Origin: Gemmataceae bacterium
GTDB lineage: Bacteria > Planctomycetota > Planctomycetia > Gemmatales > Gemmataceae
Assembly: GCA_003136315.1 (NCBI GenBank)
Contig: PLDW01000135.1
Coordinates: 1 to 33,850 of the forward strand
Length of the DNA stretch: 33,850 nt
Reading direction: 5' to 3'
This document shows positions 7,760-15,679 of the stretch, in pieces. The notes under the pieces are model-generated. The model did no database searches and was not told the origin of the DNA. It saw only the letters and a list, made by a program, of their open reading frames with translations. Made by a program: the position numbers and the translations under genes. Position 1 is the stretch's first letter, and each line of letters opens with the position of its first letter.

Positions 7760-9055
7760 TTATTTCTTCCCGATGCTGTAGAGGTGCGTTTTCGTCCGAA
7801 GGAGCAGCGCGTCCCCGGCGACCGCTGGTGAGGCCATACAGCCTGCATCAAGGGTGTTGGTGGCGACCGGTTCATACTCCCGGCTCGCCTTCAACACAAT
7901 TGTCTTGCCGGTTTGGTTCGAGAGGTAGAGGTGCCCACCAGCCAGGACAGGAGACGCGGTGAACTCCCCATTCTGCCGCTCCGACCAGTAGACCTTTCCG
8001 GTCTTCGCATCCAGCCCCGACGCAATCCCATCATCGCTCACCATGTAGAGCATGTCGCCATGCAAGATCAGCGACGGTCGGGTCGGGACGATCTTGTCCA
8101 CCCGCCAGACAACCGCGTCCTTGGGGACAGCGCCACTCACCGTTTCCTTGACCGCCAGGAGTTGCCGGGTGTGCCCGCTGGTCAGGAACAACAGGCCGTG
8201 CCCCCCGACTGGCCGCGCGGACCCGTTCATCCCGCCGTGAGCGAAACGCCAGAGTTCATCGCCTGTCGCTGGGTCGTAGGCAATCGTACACTCGGCCGAC
8301 GGGCAGATCAGTTCCGACTTGCCACCGATCTCCATGACCCGAGCCGTCGCGTACGCTTTCTTGATATCTCCGTTGTCGGACGAATACCTGATGTTTCGGT
8401 CCTTCTTCCACACTGTCTTGCCAGTCGCCTTGTCGAGGGCCGCGACATACTGGATATCGAATCCATCATAGATCAGGATCAGCAGGTTATTGTGCAGAAT
8501 CGGTGACGATCCCGGGCCGCGAAAGTGATCACATTTCAGATCCTTCCGCTCCCAGAGCACCTTCCCGGATGCTGTATCGATGCACCACGTTCCGTGGCTG
8601 CCAAAATGCGCGTAAACGCGATCCTCTTCGATGACGGGGGTCGGCGAGGCGTAGCTATTGAAATCGTGGCAGAAAGCCGGGTTGTCCTCGACCCCAAGCG
8701 TGATGTCGTGCATGATCTTCCCCGTCTTGCGATCCACGCCGATGGCAAAAAACGTGACCCGCTCGACCGGCCCCTTGGCTCCACCTTTCTTGGGGACTGG
8801 AACGGACTTGGACCCCCTCACCTCATCGGCGGTGGTCAACCAGATCTGATCGCCCCACACCACTGGGGACGACCACCCTTTCCCGTGGATGGCCGTCTTC
8901 CAGCGGATATTCTCGGTCTCACTCCAACGGGTCGGGAGGTCCGTTGCCGTGGAGACTCCGTCCCCGGTTGGTCCGCGGAATGCTGGCCAGTTGTCAGCGG
9001 GAAGGGCAGTCGACAATGCAAGGGCAGCGGTGATCAGGGGGAGTGTCCATCGCAT
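7760..9055 (-). CDS. Secreted PQQ-binding-like beta-propeller protein
   Basis: The product is 431 aa from ATG 9055, chosen because it opens with a clean signal peptide (MRWTLPLITAALALSTALPA) followed by NWPAFRGPTGDG, the usual start of planctomycete PQQ-like propellers. An in-frame upstream start at 9193 would add 46 Arg-rich residues that look non-coding. Blade motifs are visible: SSPVVWGDQIWLTT, WCIDTASGKVLW, VAALDKATGKTVW, GLDAKTGKVYW, SPVLAGGHLYL. The fold is that of PQQ dehydrogenases and BamB, but no dehydrogenase catalytic signature or heme motif was seen, so an enzymatic role is not supported. It is periplasmic. It is divergent from the response regulator gene, with 295 bp between their starts. 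Confidence 0.85.
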   Translation of the reverse strand: MRWTLPLITAALALSTALPADNWPAFRGPTGDGVSTATDLPTRWSETENIRWKTAIHGKGWSSPVVWGDQIWLTTADEVRGSKSVPVPKKGGAKGPVERVTFFAIGVDRKTGKIMHDITLGVEDNPAFCHDFNSYASPTPVIEEDRVYAHFGSHGTWCIDTASGKVLWERKDLKCDHFRGPGSSPILHNNLLILIYDGFDIQYVAALDKATGKTVWKKDRNIRYSSDNGDIKKAYATARVMEIGGKSELICPSAECTIAYDPATGDELWRFAHGGMNGSARPVGGHGLLFLTSGHTRQLLAVKETVSGAVPKDAVVWRVDKIVPTRPSLILHGDMLYMVSDDGIASGLDAKTGKVYWSERQNGEFTASPVLAGGHLYLSNQTGKTIVLKASREYEPVATNTLDAGCMASPAVAGDALLLRTKTHLYSIGKK

Positions 9056-9350
9056 GAAACGGTTCCGGGTGGGGTTGACTCTGGCGGGATGTCGGCGGAT
9101 GAGCTTTAGCCTAACCGCATGTCCCGCGGATGACAACCGCCCCGGTCTGAACAGGCAATCCTGGGCCACCAATCGCACGGCTCTGCTCACCACCCATATC
9201 GAGTTTTCCGCTCATGTGAGTTAATAATCTCCTCATCAATTGATTCGTATTTTTCTTGATTCCGTCGCTGGCGTTGTGGTTGTCGGTGCGGATGGGATGG
9301 GGTATCCTTCAGTACGCTCTCAGAGTTACTGTCGCTCGACAGGTGCTGCC

Positions 9351-9761
9351 ATGACTGCCACCGACATCGCCATGCCCGCCCTTGGCGGGCAGCGGGTGCT
9401 GGTCGTCGAGAACGACGAAGACGCCGCCGCAACACTGACCGCCATGCTTCGGCTGAACGGTTTCGATGCCCATTGTGCCCGGACTGGAGCCGACGCACTG
9501 CAAGCGGTGGCTGCATCTCGGCCGTGCGCGGTGGTGATTGACCTGGACTTGCCGGATGCAGACGGCTGTGCGATTATCCGGAGAATTCGATCGTCTGCCC
9601 GCCCACCGGCGGTCGTGGTGGTGACCGCCCACACCGACCTGGGACACCACCGGGCGGCGGCCGATGCCGGGGCGACCAAGTATCTGCTCAAGCCCACAGA
9701 CCCTTGCGACCTCGTCCGGCTCCTCACCCAACTCTGTGAGCCCAGTGACGCAACGGGCTGA
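9351..9761 (+). CDS. Stand-alone response regulator receiver domain
   Basis: The product is 136 aa from ATG 9351, with AGGTG upstream; the open frame reaches back to 9240, but those residues are not receiver-like. It is one CheY-like domain with no output domain. Key positions are: acidic pocket V-V-E20-N21-D-E-D, phospho-acceptor D64 in VVIDLDLPD, T92 in VVTAHT, and K114 in YLLKP. The second acidic-pocket residue, normally Asp and a Mg2+ ligand, is Asn here. No histidine kinase is nearby, so it is an orphan regulator. Such proteins usually pass phosphate along a relay or bind a partner. It lies 275 bp before the probable infC start. Confidence 0.9.
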   Translation: MTATDIAMPALGGQRVLVVENDEDAAATLTAMLRLNGFDAHCARTGADALQAVAASRPCAVVIDLDLPDADGCAIIRRIRSSARPPAVVVVTAHTDLGHHRAAADAGATKYLLKPTDPCDLVRLLTQLCEPSDATG

Positions 9762-10022
9762 CGAGTGGAGGGTCGGGGAGGTCGCCCCGTTCTGGTCGTC
9801 TCCGGCCAACCCGCGGGATCGCCCAGTTGACTCACTCTCACGAGATGCACCGAAAGACGGACCACCCAAGAACTTGGCGGAACCCGTTGACGGAAACGGG
9901 GCGGGGAGGTAAGCATAAGAAGTTAAGAATTGTTCCCAAAGACCAGGGGTGGTGACCGTCCACCCTCACGGTCTGGGACCGGGGGCCGAACGGCGGCCCG
10001 CCGGATTCTTTCCCGAGGTTAC

Positions 10023-10038
10023 AGGAGATACGGCAATC
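10023..10038 (+). promoter_or_regulatory. Ribosome binding site and AUC start of infC
   Basis: AGGAG (10023-10027) is followed, after a normal 8-nt spacing, by the in-frame codon ATC at 10036-10038. No ATG, GTG or TTG sits at that spacing. In many bacteria infC starts with AUU, AUC or AUA, which IF-3 itself discriminates against; that is the basis of its autoregulation. The site decides the start proposed for infC below. Confidence 0.55.
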
Positions 10039-10875
10039 CCACCGTTCGATCGCAACGCCCCAGCCCGCGGCCCGGCTGGCCCCCGGATGAACGAGCAGAT
10101 CCGGATCAGTCCCATCCGCCTCATTGGTGCGGAAGGAGAACAGCACGGGATCGTCCCCACGTCCCAGGCACTGGAAATGGCCCGGGAGTCCGGGATGGAT
10201 CTTGTCGAGGTCGCCGCCCAGGAGCGGCCCCCCGTCTGCAAGATCATCGACTATGGAAAGTTCAAGTACGCCCAGTCCAAGAAAACCCACCAGAAGACGC
10301 ATCAGCAAAAGCTGAAGGAAATCCGAGTCCGCCCGAAGACTGGCGACCACGACATCGACACCAAAATCGTCCAGGCCCGAAAGTTCCTCGAACACAACGA
10401 CAAGGTGCAGGTGAATGTGCTCTTCCGTGGCCGCGAGATGCAGCACATTGAGGAAGGCCAGCGGGTGATGAATCAGGTTCTGGAGGCCCTCCAGGACGCC
10501 TGCAAGATCGAATCGCCAGCCCGGATGGAGGGGAAGCGGATGGTGGCGCTCCTCGCCCCCAAGACCAGCGGGACGAAGTCGGGGGGGTCGGACAAGGAGA
10601 AAGCTCCGGCCAAACCCAAGCCACCGGCAGCGCCCAAGCCAGTCCCAACCGACAAGGCCCCGGGTACAGAGCCCCCCCCGGCCGCCCCCATCGTCGCCAA
10701 GGCAACAGGCCCGACGCCAGACACTGCAACAATCACCCCCAAGGCTCCCCAGACTCCACCCGCAACAGACAAACCTCTGGTCGCCAAGGGTTCCGCTCCC
10801 GAAAAAGCCCCCACTACCGCGAAGGTGGCTGCCAAGGGTCCCGCCCCCGAAAAGGTCCGAGACAAGGACAAGTAA
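10036..10875 (+). CDS. infC: Translation initiation factor IF-3
   Basis: IF-3 binds the 30S subunit, prevents premature 50S joining and proofreads the start codon. From the proposed AUC start the protein is 279 aa. The N-domain begins near residue 18 (MNEQIRISPIRLIG, then GIVPTSQALEMA and PPVCKIIDYGKFKY); the C-domain covers about 92-177 (KEIRVRP, KFLEHNDKV, FRGREMQH, RMVALLAPK). About 100 extra residues follow, an Ala/Pro/Lys low-complexity tail ending EKVRDKDK, so the protein is much longer than the usual ~180 aa. GTG 9949 is in frame but gives 29 extra non-conserved residues and has a poorer ribosome site; ATG 10087 would delete the N-terminal edge. The gene heads the conserved infC-rpmI-rplT order. 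Confidence 0.93.
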   Translation: MPPFDRNAPARGPAGPRMNEQIRISPIRLIGAEGEQHGIVPTSQALEMARESGMDLVEVAAQERPPVCKIIDYGKFKYAQSKKTHQKTHQQKLKEIRVRPKTGDHDIDTKIVQARKFLEHNDKVQVNVLFRGREMQHIEEGQRVMNQVLEALQDACKIESPARMEGKRMVALLAPKTSGTKSGGSDKEKAPAKPKPPAAPKPVPTDKAPGTEPPPAAPIVAKATGPTPDTATITPKAPQTPPATDKPLVAKGSAPEKAPTTAKVAAKGPAPEKVRDKDK

Positions 10876-10910
10876 CGGGGTGTGGCACGTTGTCCGGGAG
10901 CGTGATCTGT

Positions 10911-10974
10911 ATTCAGCCTGAAGGGCTGGGATTATTTCGCTGTCGCTTGCTATCCCAGCCCTTCAGGCTGGAAT
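10911..10974. repeat. Long hairpin repeat (gcctgaagggctggg)
   Basis: attcagcctgaagggctggg and its complement, ccagcccttcaggctggaat, pair almost perfectly (one bulge) around a ~20-nt loop. It begins 35 bp after the infC stop, so a transcript would form a very stable stem there. Only a short A-run follows on the plus strand and no T-run, so a rho-independent terminator is not clear. It looks like a planctomycete intergenic repeat. Confidence 0.7.
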
Positions 10975-10988
10975 CAAAAAGCTTGGAA

Positions 10989-11036
10989 ACCCAGGGCGTT
11001 GCCCTGGGCTGAGAAATCTCACCCCTTCAGGGTGAA
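10989..11036. repeat. cccagggc/gccctggg and caccccttcagggtg palindromes
   Basis: Two short perfect palindromes lie in tandem: cccagggcgttgccctggg (10989-11007) and tcaccccttcagggtga (about 11019-11035), joined by ctgagaaatc. The same cccaggg family is found at 7095-7132 and 33736-33773. Together with the hairpin just before, they form a cluster of hairpins between infC and rpmI. Confidence 0.65.
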
Positions 11037-11117
11037 GAAGGTCAACCATTGGCACTGCGAACCTCGACGCCCCCCCTCTGGCCACCCCCCAACAATTTGC
11101 CAAACGAAGTCACGCGG

Positions 11118-11376
11118 TCCGGGGAATGCCCCTCCCCGGTGACCCGCATCATCCTTACATTAAAAAGCTACCGAACGTACCCCGCTCGGAATTCCGGGAC
11201 ATTGTTCCGGAGTCGGGGCGGTTCGTTTCGTTGACCCGAGGAAGCTGGACTGACCCCAGCGTCCCACCCCCCAGTGACGGGGCGGACCCAAGACAGTGGC
11301 CCGACAGACCATTCTCCGGCCGATCTTGGCCAAGGGGTGATCCTGGAGCCCTGCCCCCCCGCACGGAGCAACACTC
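11118..11376 (+). promoter_or_regulatory. Structured spacer/leader upstream of rpmI
   Basis: About 260 nt before rpmI contain no gene but several potential stems. ccgggga pairs with tccccgg (about 11120-11140); a longer imperfect stem spans 11180-11218 (ccccgctcgga with tccggagtcgggg); and a small gctgg/ccagc stem is near 11245-11262. In other bacteria L20 represses its own operon through leader mRNA structures before rpmI, so a similar control is possible. No match to a known leader family could be tested. Confidence 0.3.
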
Positions 11377-11583
11377 ATGGCCAGGAAGAACAAGACCAAC
11401 AAAAGCGTCCGAAAGCGGATCAAGGTAACCGGGACGGGGAAACTGAAGTATTCCAAGGTCGGTCGACGGCACTTGAATGCCCATATGACCGCCAAGCGGA
11501 AGCGACAACTCCGGACTGCCGGGGTGATCGAGGGCCGCCCGAGCGTCTTGAAGAAGTACAAGATCGCTCTGGGCCTTCTGTAA
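11377..11583 (+). CDS. rpmI: 50S ribosomal protein bL35
   Basis: The product is 68 aa, the normal size for bL35. The strongly basic sequence opens MARKNKTNKSVRKRIKVTGTGK and carries the family pattern HLNAHMTAKRKRQLR. ATG 11377 has GGAG 9 nt upstream. bL35 binds 23S rRNA in the large subunit. It lies between infC and rplT, 83 bp before rplT. The gap to infC (501 bp) is far larger than in most bacteria and holds hairpin repeats, so rpmI-rplT may also have their own promoter. Confidence 0.95.
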   Translation: MARKNKTNKSVRKRIKVTGTGKLKYSKVGRRHLNAHMTAKRKRQLRTAGVIEGRPSVLKKYKIALGLL

Positions 11584-11666
11584 ACCCGGAATCCACCAAC
11601 CTTTACCACCACGGGCTGGCCGCCATGCGAGTGCCAGCACGCCTGATCCACTGAGGAGCACTGTCC

Positions 11667-12050
11667 ATGGTTCGCGCTGGGAGTGGGAAGACGCAGGCCG
11701 CCAAAAGGAAGCGGACGCGAAAGTTGACCAAGGGGTTCCGTCTGGCCCGGCACAATCTGTACCGGCAGTCGCTCGTGACCCTCATCCGGGCCAGGGCTTA
11801 CGCATTTCGGGACCGACGGGCGAAGAAGCGACAGTTCCGCCGGCTGTGGATTGTCCGCATCAACGCGGCCTGTCGGATGCGGGGGATGCGCTACAGCGAA
11901 TTCATCCACGGGCTCCAGCTCGCGATGATCGCGCTCGACCGCAAATCACTCTCCGAGATCGCGATCCACGATCCGACCACGTTCGACAAACTGGTCGCCA
12001 TCGCCCGGGACAAAGTGCCCGTCCAGAAGACCGCCGCCGCCAAGGCGTGA
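11667..12050 (+). CDS. rplT: 50S ribosomal protein bL20
   Basis: The product is 127 aa. bL20 binds 23S rRNA and is needed for early 50S assembly; in several bacteria it also represses its operon. Family blocks are clear: FRLARHNLYRQ, YAFRDRRAKKRQFRRLWIVRINAACR, MRYSEFIHGL, ALDRKSLSEIAI and an FDKLV segment. The first ~25 residues (AGSGKTQAAKRKRTRKLTK) are basic but differ from the usual R-V-K-R-G start. ATG 11667 has GAGGAG upstream at good spacing. It ends the infC-rpmI-rplT cluster and is followed by a strong hairpin at 12068-12110. Confidence 0.95.
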   Translation: MVRAGSGKTQAAKRKRTRKLTKGFRLARHNLYRQSLVTLIRARAYAFRDRRAKKRQFRRLWIVRINAACRMRGMRYSEFIHGLQLAMIALDRKSLSEIAIHDPTTFDKLVAIARDKVPVQKTAAAKA

Positions 12051-12067
12051 CAAGGGGTAGAGAAAAC

Positions 12068-12110
12068 GTCGCTCCCGAGCCAACCCTTGTGGGTCTGGCT
12101 TGGGAGCGAC
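12068..12110 (+). terminator. Probable terminator hairpin after rplT
   Basis: gtcgctcccgagcca pairs with tggcttgggagcgac at 14 of 15 positions around a 13-nt loop. It begins 18 bp after the rplT stop. A T-run (tttttt) appears only about 25 nt later, so this is not a textbook intrinsic terminator, but its position fits the end of the ribosomal-protein operon. It could also be another intergenic hairpin repeat. Confidence 0.5.
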
Positions 12111-12241
12111 ATTGCGACCCGCTGGCAGTCGATTTTTTCCGGTCTTCTTCAAAACAACTCTAACGACAAGGCGACCCGGACGAAGTACCATTGGGGTGTT
12201 ACTCAAACCACCCCACTCACCTCTTCTGTCCCGGGTGCCCC

Positions 12242-13687
12242 ATGACGCCCAATCGCACTGCGTTGCTCGACCAGATCGAAGCCTTTGACATCGATGGGCC
12301 GGACGCTCCGGCCTTGCCATTCGCTGCCCGCCTCGCACGCGAGAACGGGTGGTCTCGCCCGTATGCGGAGCGGGTGATTCGCGAGTACAAGCGGTACGTC
12401 TTCCTCTCCGCCACGTCAGAAATACCCGTCTGCCCGTCCGAGGATGTGGACGCTGCCTGGCACCTCCACCTGACTTACACTCGCAGTTACTGGAAACGGT
12501 TCTGCGGCGAGATTCTCGGCCGCCCACTCCATCACGACCCGACCAAGGGCGGACCGGCCGAGGCGGAAAAACACCTGCGGATGTACGCTCGAACTCTGGC
12601 GGCGTACCGCGAAGCGTTCGGTGAAGAGCCACCTTCAGAGATCTGGCCCACGGCGGAAGTCCGGTTCGGCGACGACCTGAAACACCGGATGGTGAACACC
12701 GCCCGGAACTGGGTCGTCCCCAAACTCCCGGTGAAACGGGTATTGCAGGCGACCGCAGCGTTCCTTGCGTTGGCGATCTTCGTACCCGGATGTGAGGGAG
12801 GGATCAACCCGTTCGATCTGGTCGGGACCGAGTTTCTCTATTTCTTGATTCCGATGATGATCGCAGCGATGTGTGTTGGACGGGTGGTCCGCTCGTCGAC
12901 GCGGAAACCCAACCCCTATCCGGGCGATGACACCCTCGAACTGGACTGGCAGCAGACCGCGTTCCTGGCCGGCGGTTACCCGAGGCTGACCACCGCTGCG
13001 ATTGCACGACTTGTCGCCAGTGGAGGCCTCGAAGTGCATGGCGATAGCCTGACGACGGGGGAGCCGAACTGGCAGTTGACCCCGGTCGAGGAGGCCGTCC
13101 GGAGTTGTAGCCCGATCGCGAAATCGAACCTGAAGCCGGTCCAGGAGGCCGTCGAAGCCGCATTCGCGAGCCGAGCCACCCAGATGGAGCAGGACGGGTT
13201 CCTGGTACCGAAATCGCGGCAAGTGGGGGTTGGGTGCGCGTCCCTCGTCCCGCTGTTTCTTGTCATCCTGTTTCTGGCTGTTCCCCGATTGTTGATGGGG
13301 CTGGCGAACAACAAGCCTGTCTTTTATCTTATCATGACATGTATCTTCGGCACCATTATTGGGATCGGCGTAATCAGGAACCTGAAACTACGTCTGACCC
13401 GGCGGGGGGAGAACCTCCTTGTCTGGCAGCGAGCCAAGCACGCCCCATTGAAAGATGGCTCAGGAGACATCGCCTTGGGGGTGGCTCTGTTCGGGACGGC
13501 CGTCCTCACCGGTTCGTCGATCGCGCACCTCCAGGCGTGGTATCCGCGACATACAAGTGGCAGTTCAGGTGGTTGTGGATCGGGGTGCGGGACTTCGTCC
13601 GGGTGTGGCGGGGGAGATGGAGGTGGCGGGGGGGACGGGGGTGGCGGCGGAGGGTGCGGTGGGTGTGGTGGCGGAGGAGGGGATTGA
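12242..13687 (+). CDS. TIGR04222-like membrane protein with Gly/Cys-rich C-terminus
   Basis: The product is 481 aa from ATG 12242; TTG 12191 in frame is less likely. Residues ~20-135 resemble the DUF1399 / glycine-rich-domain-protein type (DVDAAWHLHLTYTRSYW, then a conserved H-D pair, LHHDPTKG). About five hydrophobic helices follow: near 160-176, 187-208, 328-352, 360-380 and 412-432. Between them is a TIGR04222-like middle part (AFLAGGYPRLTTAAIARLVASGGL). The last ~36 residues are almost entirely Gly, with Cys, Ser and Asp, as in TIGR04222 proteins, whose C-termini are often Gly-rich. The function of that family is unknown. It starts about 130 bp after the rplT hairpin and probably has its own promoter. 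Confidence 0.75.
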   Translation: MTPNRTALLDQIEAFDIDGPDAPALPFAARLARENGWSRPYAERVIREYKRYVFLSATSEIPVCPSEDVDAAWHLHLTYTRSYWKRFCGEILGRPLHHDPTKGGPAEAEKHLRMYARTLAAYREAFGEEPPSEIWPTAEVRFGDDLKHRMVNTARNWVVPKLPVKRVLQATAAFLALAIFVPGCEGGINPFDLVGTEFLYFLIPMMIAAMCVGRVVRSSTRKPNPYPGDDTLELDWQQTAFLAGGYPRLTTAAIARLVASGGLEVHGDSLTTGEPNWQLTPVEEAVRSCSPIAKSNLKPVQEAVEAAFASRATQMEQDGFLVPKSRQVGVGCASLVPLFLVILFLAVPRLLMGLANNKPVFYLIMTCIFGTIIGIGVIRNLKLRLTRRGENLLVWQRAKHAPLKDGSGDIALGVALFGTAVLTGSSIAHLQAWYPRHTSGSSGGCGSGCGTSSGCGGGDGGGGGDGGGGGGCGGCGGGGGD

Positions 13688-13909
13688 GGGTGCCGGAAGA
13701 GAGGGTGACCTCTGAGCGGTCATGTGTCACGCCAGCCGTTTCTTTCGGTTGGCGTAAGACGAAAAAATTCGCGGGATGATCTATCGCATCTCGTCAGGCG
13801 ATCCATTACCATCAACCTCTCATTCGTCACAACTGGATGACAGGCACCGCTGACCGCCATTCGATGGGGGGTGGCCTGGGGCCAGTTACTCCACGCACCG
13901 GGAGATGCC

Positions 13910-15325
13910 ATGCGCACCTCGATCACGTCACTGCTTCTGGCGACCGTTGCGACGGTCGCCGCAGTCACAGGCAGTGGCCCCGTCCCCTTGCCCGCAGCCT
14001 TCCAGAAAACCGCCGAACCCACCCGGTCGGGCCACCGGTATCCGGATTTCGGCTACCTCCCCGCCCCGCAGCAGTATGAAGGCCGGGTCTTCAAACTGAG
14101 CCAGGACTACCCTACTGCCCTGCCGGCCGGGGGAGACGTGCCCGAGATCGCGACTCGCGACTTTGACGCGATCACAAAGGATTGGAGGACATACCTTTTG
14201 GATGTCAGGGCCTACTGTTTCAGAGGCAACATCCGAGGCCATGATGTCGAAGACGACTGGCAGGTCGAGCACAACACCGAGAACCACTGGTATCACATGC
14301 CCTGGCAACACTACGGACCGACCGGTCGAGAGGGAATCCACGGACTGACCAAGGAAGCCCCTGTCCAGCCACAACAGCTCGCGGAATCACAAACGTATAC
14401 GGGTGGGCAGACCTACGCTGTGGGATTCTACAATACGTTCGGGGGTTATACGATCGGGGAAGTGTGGAAAGATCACGAACATCCCGCCAAGGATCTCAAG
14501 AAAATCGAATTCCCGGTCGGAACTGTGGTCTGCAAAGTTCTCTTTGTGGACATTCCCCCCGATCAGGTTCCGTCCCTGAACCCAGCGCTGATCTGGCACG
14601 GCTATATCACTGAAAACTTCACCTCGACCGATCGCAGCATCCGGCGGCTGTCACTCATCCAGATGGACATCATGGTCCGGGTCCGGGACGCCCGGGCACC
14701 GACCGGTTGGGTGTTCGGGACGTTCCAGTACAATGGCAAACGGCCGGGTGCACGCCCCCAACCGAGCTGGGATAACCTCGTGCCGGTTGGGCTCCAGTGG
14801 GGCAACGACCCGGAGATCACCACGGACACTTCAAATCCGACGCCGAAGGAAACTATCATTAATAAGCAACTCAAACAGTCTGTGATCAACCCTGATGCAA
14901 ATGAACTCCCGCCGACTCACCTTGGTTGGAACGGTCGGCTGAACGGGCCGGTGGATAACCCGCGGAGTTCGTGCATGAGCTGCCACCTGACCGCAGAAAG
15001 CCCACAGCGATCACAGATCAGCCCACTCTTCGAGAAGAACCCACCGAAGGCAGGGTCACCCGAGTGGATGCGGTGGTTCCAGAACCCGAAGTGCGGGACC
15101 GCATTTGATCAACACGTGACACCAACCGACTTCAGCCTACAAATGGCCATCGCCTTGCAAAATTTCCGGTCATGGCGGAACGCTGGCTCGAAGATCCTCG
15201 CCAGCCGCTATAAATCCCAGGCGGTTCCCGCCCGCATCAAGGATCTCCCCGCACGCAACGTTGGCGGGCTCCACGATCCGGAGGAATCCGAAGTGGAAAT
15301 CCGCCGAGACTATAAAGCCCCCTGA
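13910..15325 (+). CDS. Secreted protein with a single c-type heme motif
   Basis: The product is 471 aa from ATG 13910, with GGAGA 5 nt upstream; the frame opens at 13871, but that adds no signal. Residues 1-30 form a signal peptide ending near LPAA. A single CMSCH motif at 355-359 would bind one heme c covalently, placing the protein in the periplasm. The remaining His/Trp-rich blocks (NHWYHMPWQHYGPTGREG near 125-142, and GVLW-like strands) look like a conserved bacterial family of unannotated cytochrome-like proteins. No dehydrogenase partner is adjacent. The AT and codon mix match the neighbours. The redox role is inferred from the heme motif only; the distal ligand was not identified. Confidence 0.7.
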   Translation: MRTSITSLLLATVATVAAVTGSGPVPLPAAFQKTAEPTRSGHRYPDFGYLPAPQQYEGRVFKLSQDYPTALPAGGDVPEIATRDFDAITKDWRTYLLDVRAYCFRGNIRGHDVEDDWQVEHNTENHWYHMPWQHYGPTGREGIHGLTKEAPVQPQQLAESQTYTGGQTYAVGFYNTFGGYTIGEVWKDHEHPAKDLKKIEFPVGTVVCKVLFVDIPPDQVPSLNPALIWHGYITENFTSTDRSIRRLSLIQMDIMVRVRDARAPTGWVFGTFQYNGKRPGARPQPSWDNLVPVGLQWGNDPEITTDTSNPTPKETIINKQLKQSVINPDANELPPTHLGWNGRLNGPVDNPRSSCMSCHLTAESPQRSQISPLFEKNPPKAGSPEWMRWFQNPKCGTAFDQHVTPTDFSLQMAIALQNFRSWRNAGSKILASRYKSQAVPARIKDLPARNVGGLHDPEESEVEIRRDYKAP

Positions 15326-15679
15326 CCTTCGTCTCCGCTGTGAGGGAGTGACGGCGGGTGCGGCGGATGTTGCGTCGGGAATTGACTACGATCAAAGAGA
15401 TTGTAACTCATTACTATAGCTTTGACTCCCGGGGCATGTTCCGTCCGCACTAAGCTACTATTTATCGGTTGTCTATTTGCATTTTACTTTCTTGACTTTT
15501 GTCTTGTTCTGCCAAACAGAGTGAATCACAATATAATAGAAAATCAGCCCCTCGTTCCCTCTCTCCGCGTGGGAATGCTGTCTTTGACGCTCCGCGTCCT
15601 CGTTCCAGCCTTGTGACCCTCTCGCAATACTTGATGAACATCGTGATCGGGCAGTGGAGATTCCACCACGACCCGCCGC
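15326..15679. other. Convergent spacer with hairpin repeat
   Basis: 354 bp between the heme-protein gene and the converging TonB-dependent receptor gene. It has an AT-rich patch (about 15395-15545) and one copy of the ctccgcg double-hairpin repeat (15551-15610). A small gtgga/tccac stem lies at about 15655-15667, just beyond the receptor stop. No gene was recognised. Confidence 0.6.
15551..15610. repeat. Double-hairpin dispersed repeat (ctccgcg family), copy 2
   Basis: It aligns over its whole length with 1060-1120: ctcgttccc, ctccgcgtg(g/c)gaatgc, then gacgctc(c/t)gcgtc. The second palindrome gacgctccgcgtc is perfect here. The two copies lie 14.5 kb apart in unrelated spacers. Confidence 0.7.

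Noticed and set aside
7243..7962. 239-codon plus-strand open frame
   Set aside because: Arg/Pro/Gly-biased composition, no domain, and its end overlaps the propeller gene on the other strand.
9949..10035. GTG 9949 as the infC start
   Set aside because: In frame, but it adds 29 residues unlike IF-3 and has a poorer ribosome site than the AUC at 10036.
10911..10974. Intrinsic terminator directly after infC
   Set aside because: Strong stem but no T-run follows, and the stem looks like an intergenic repeat.
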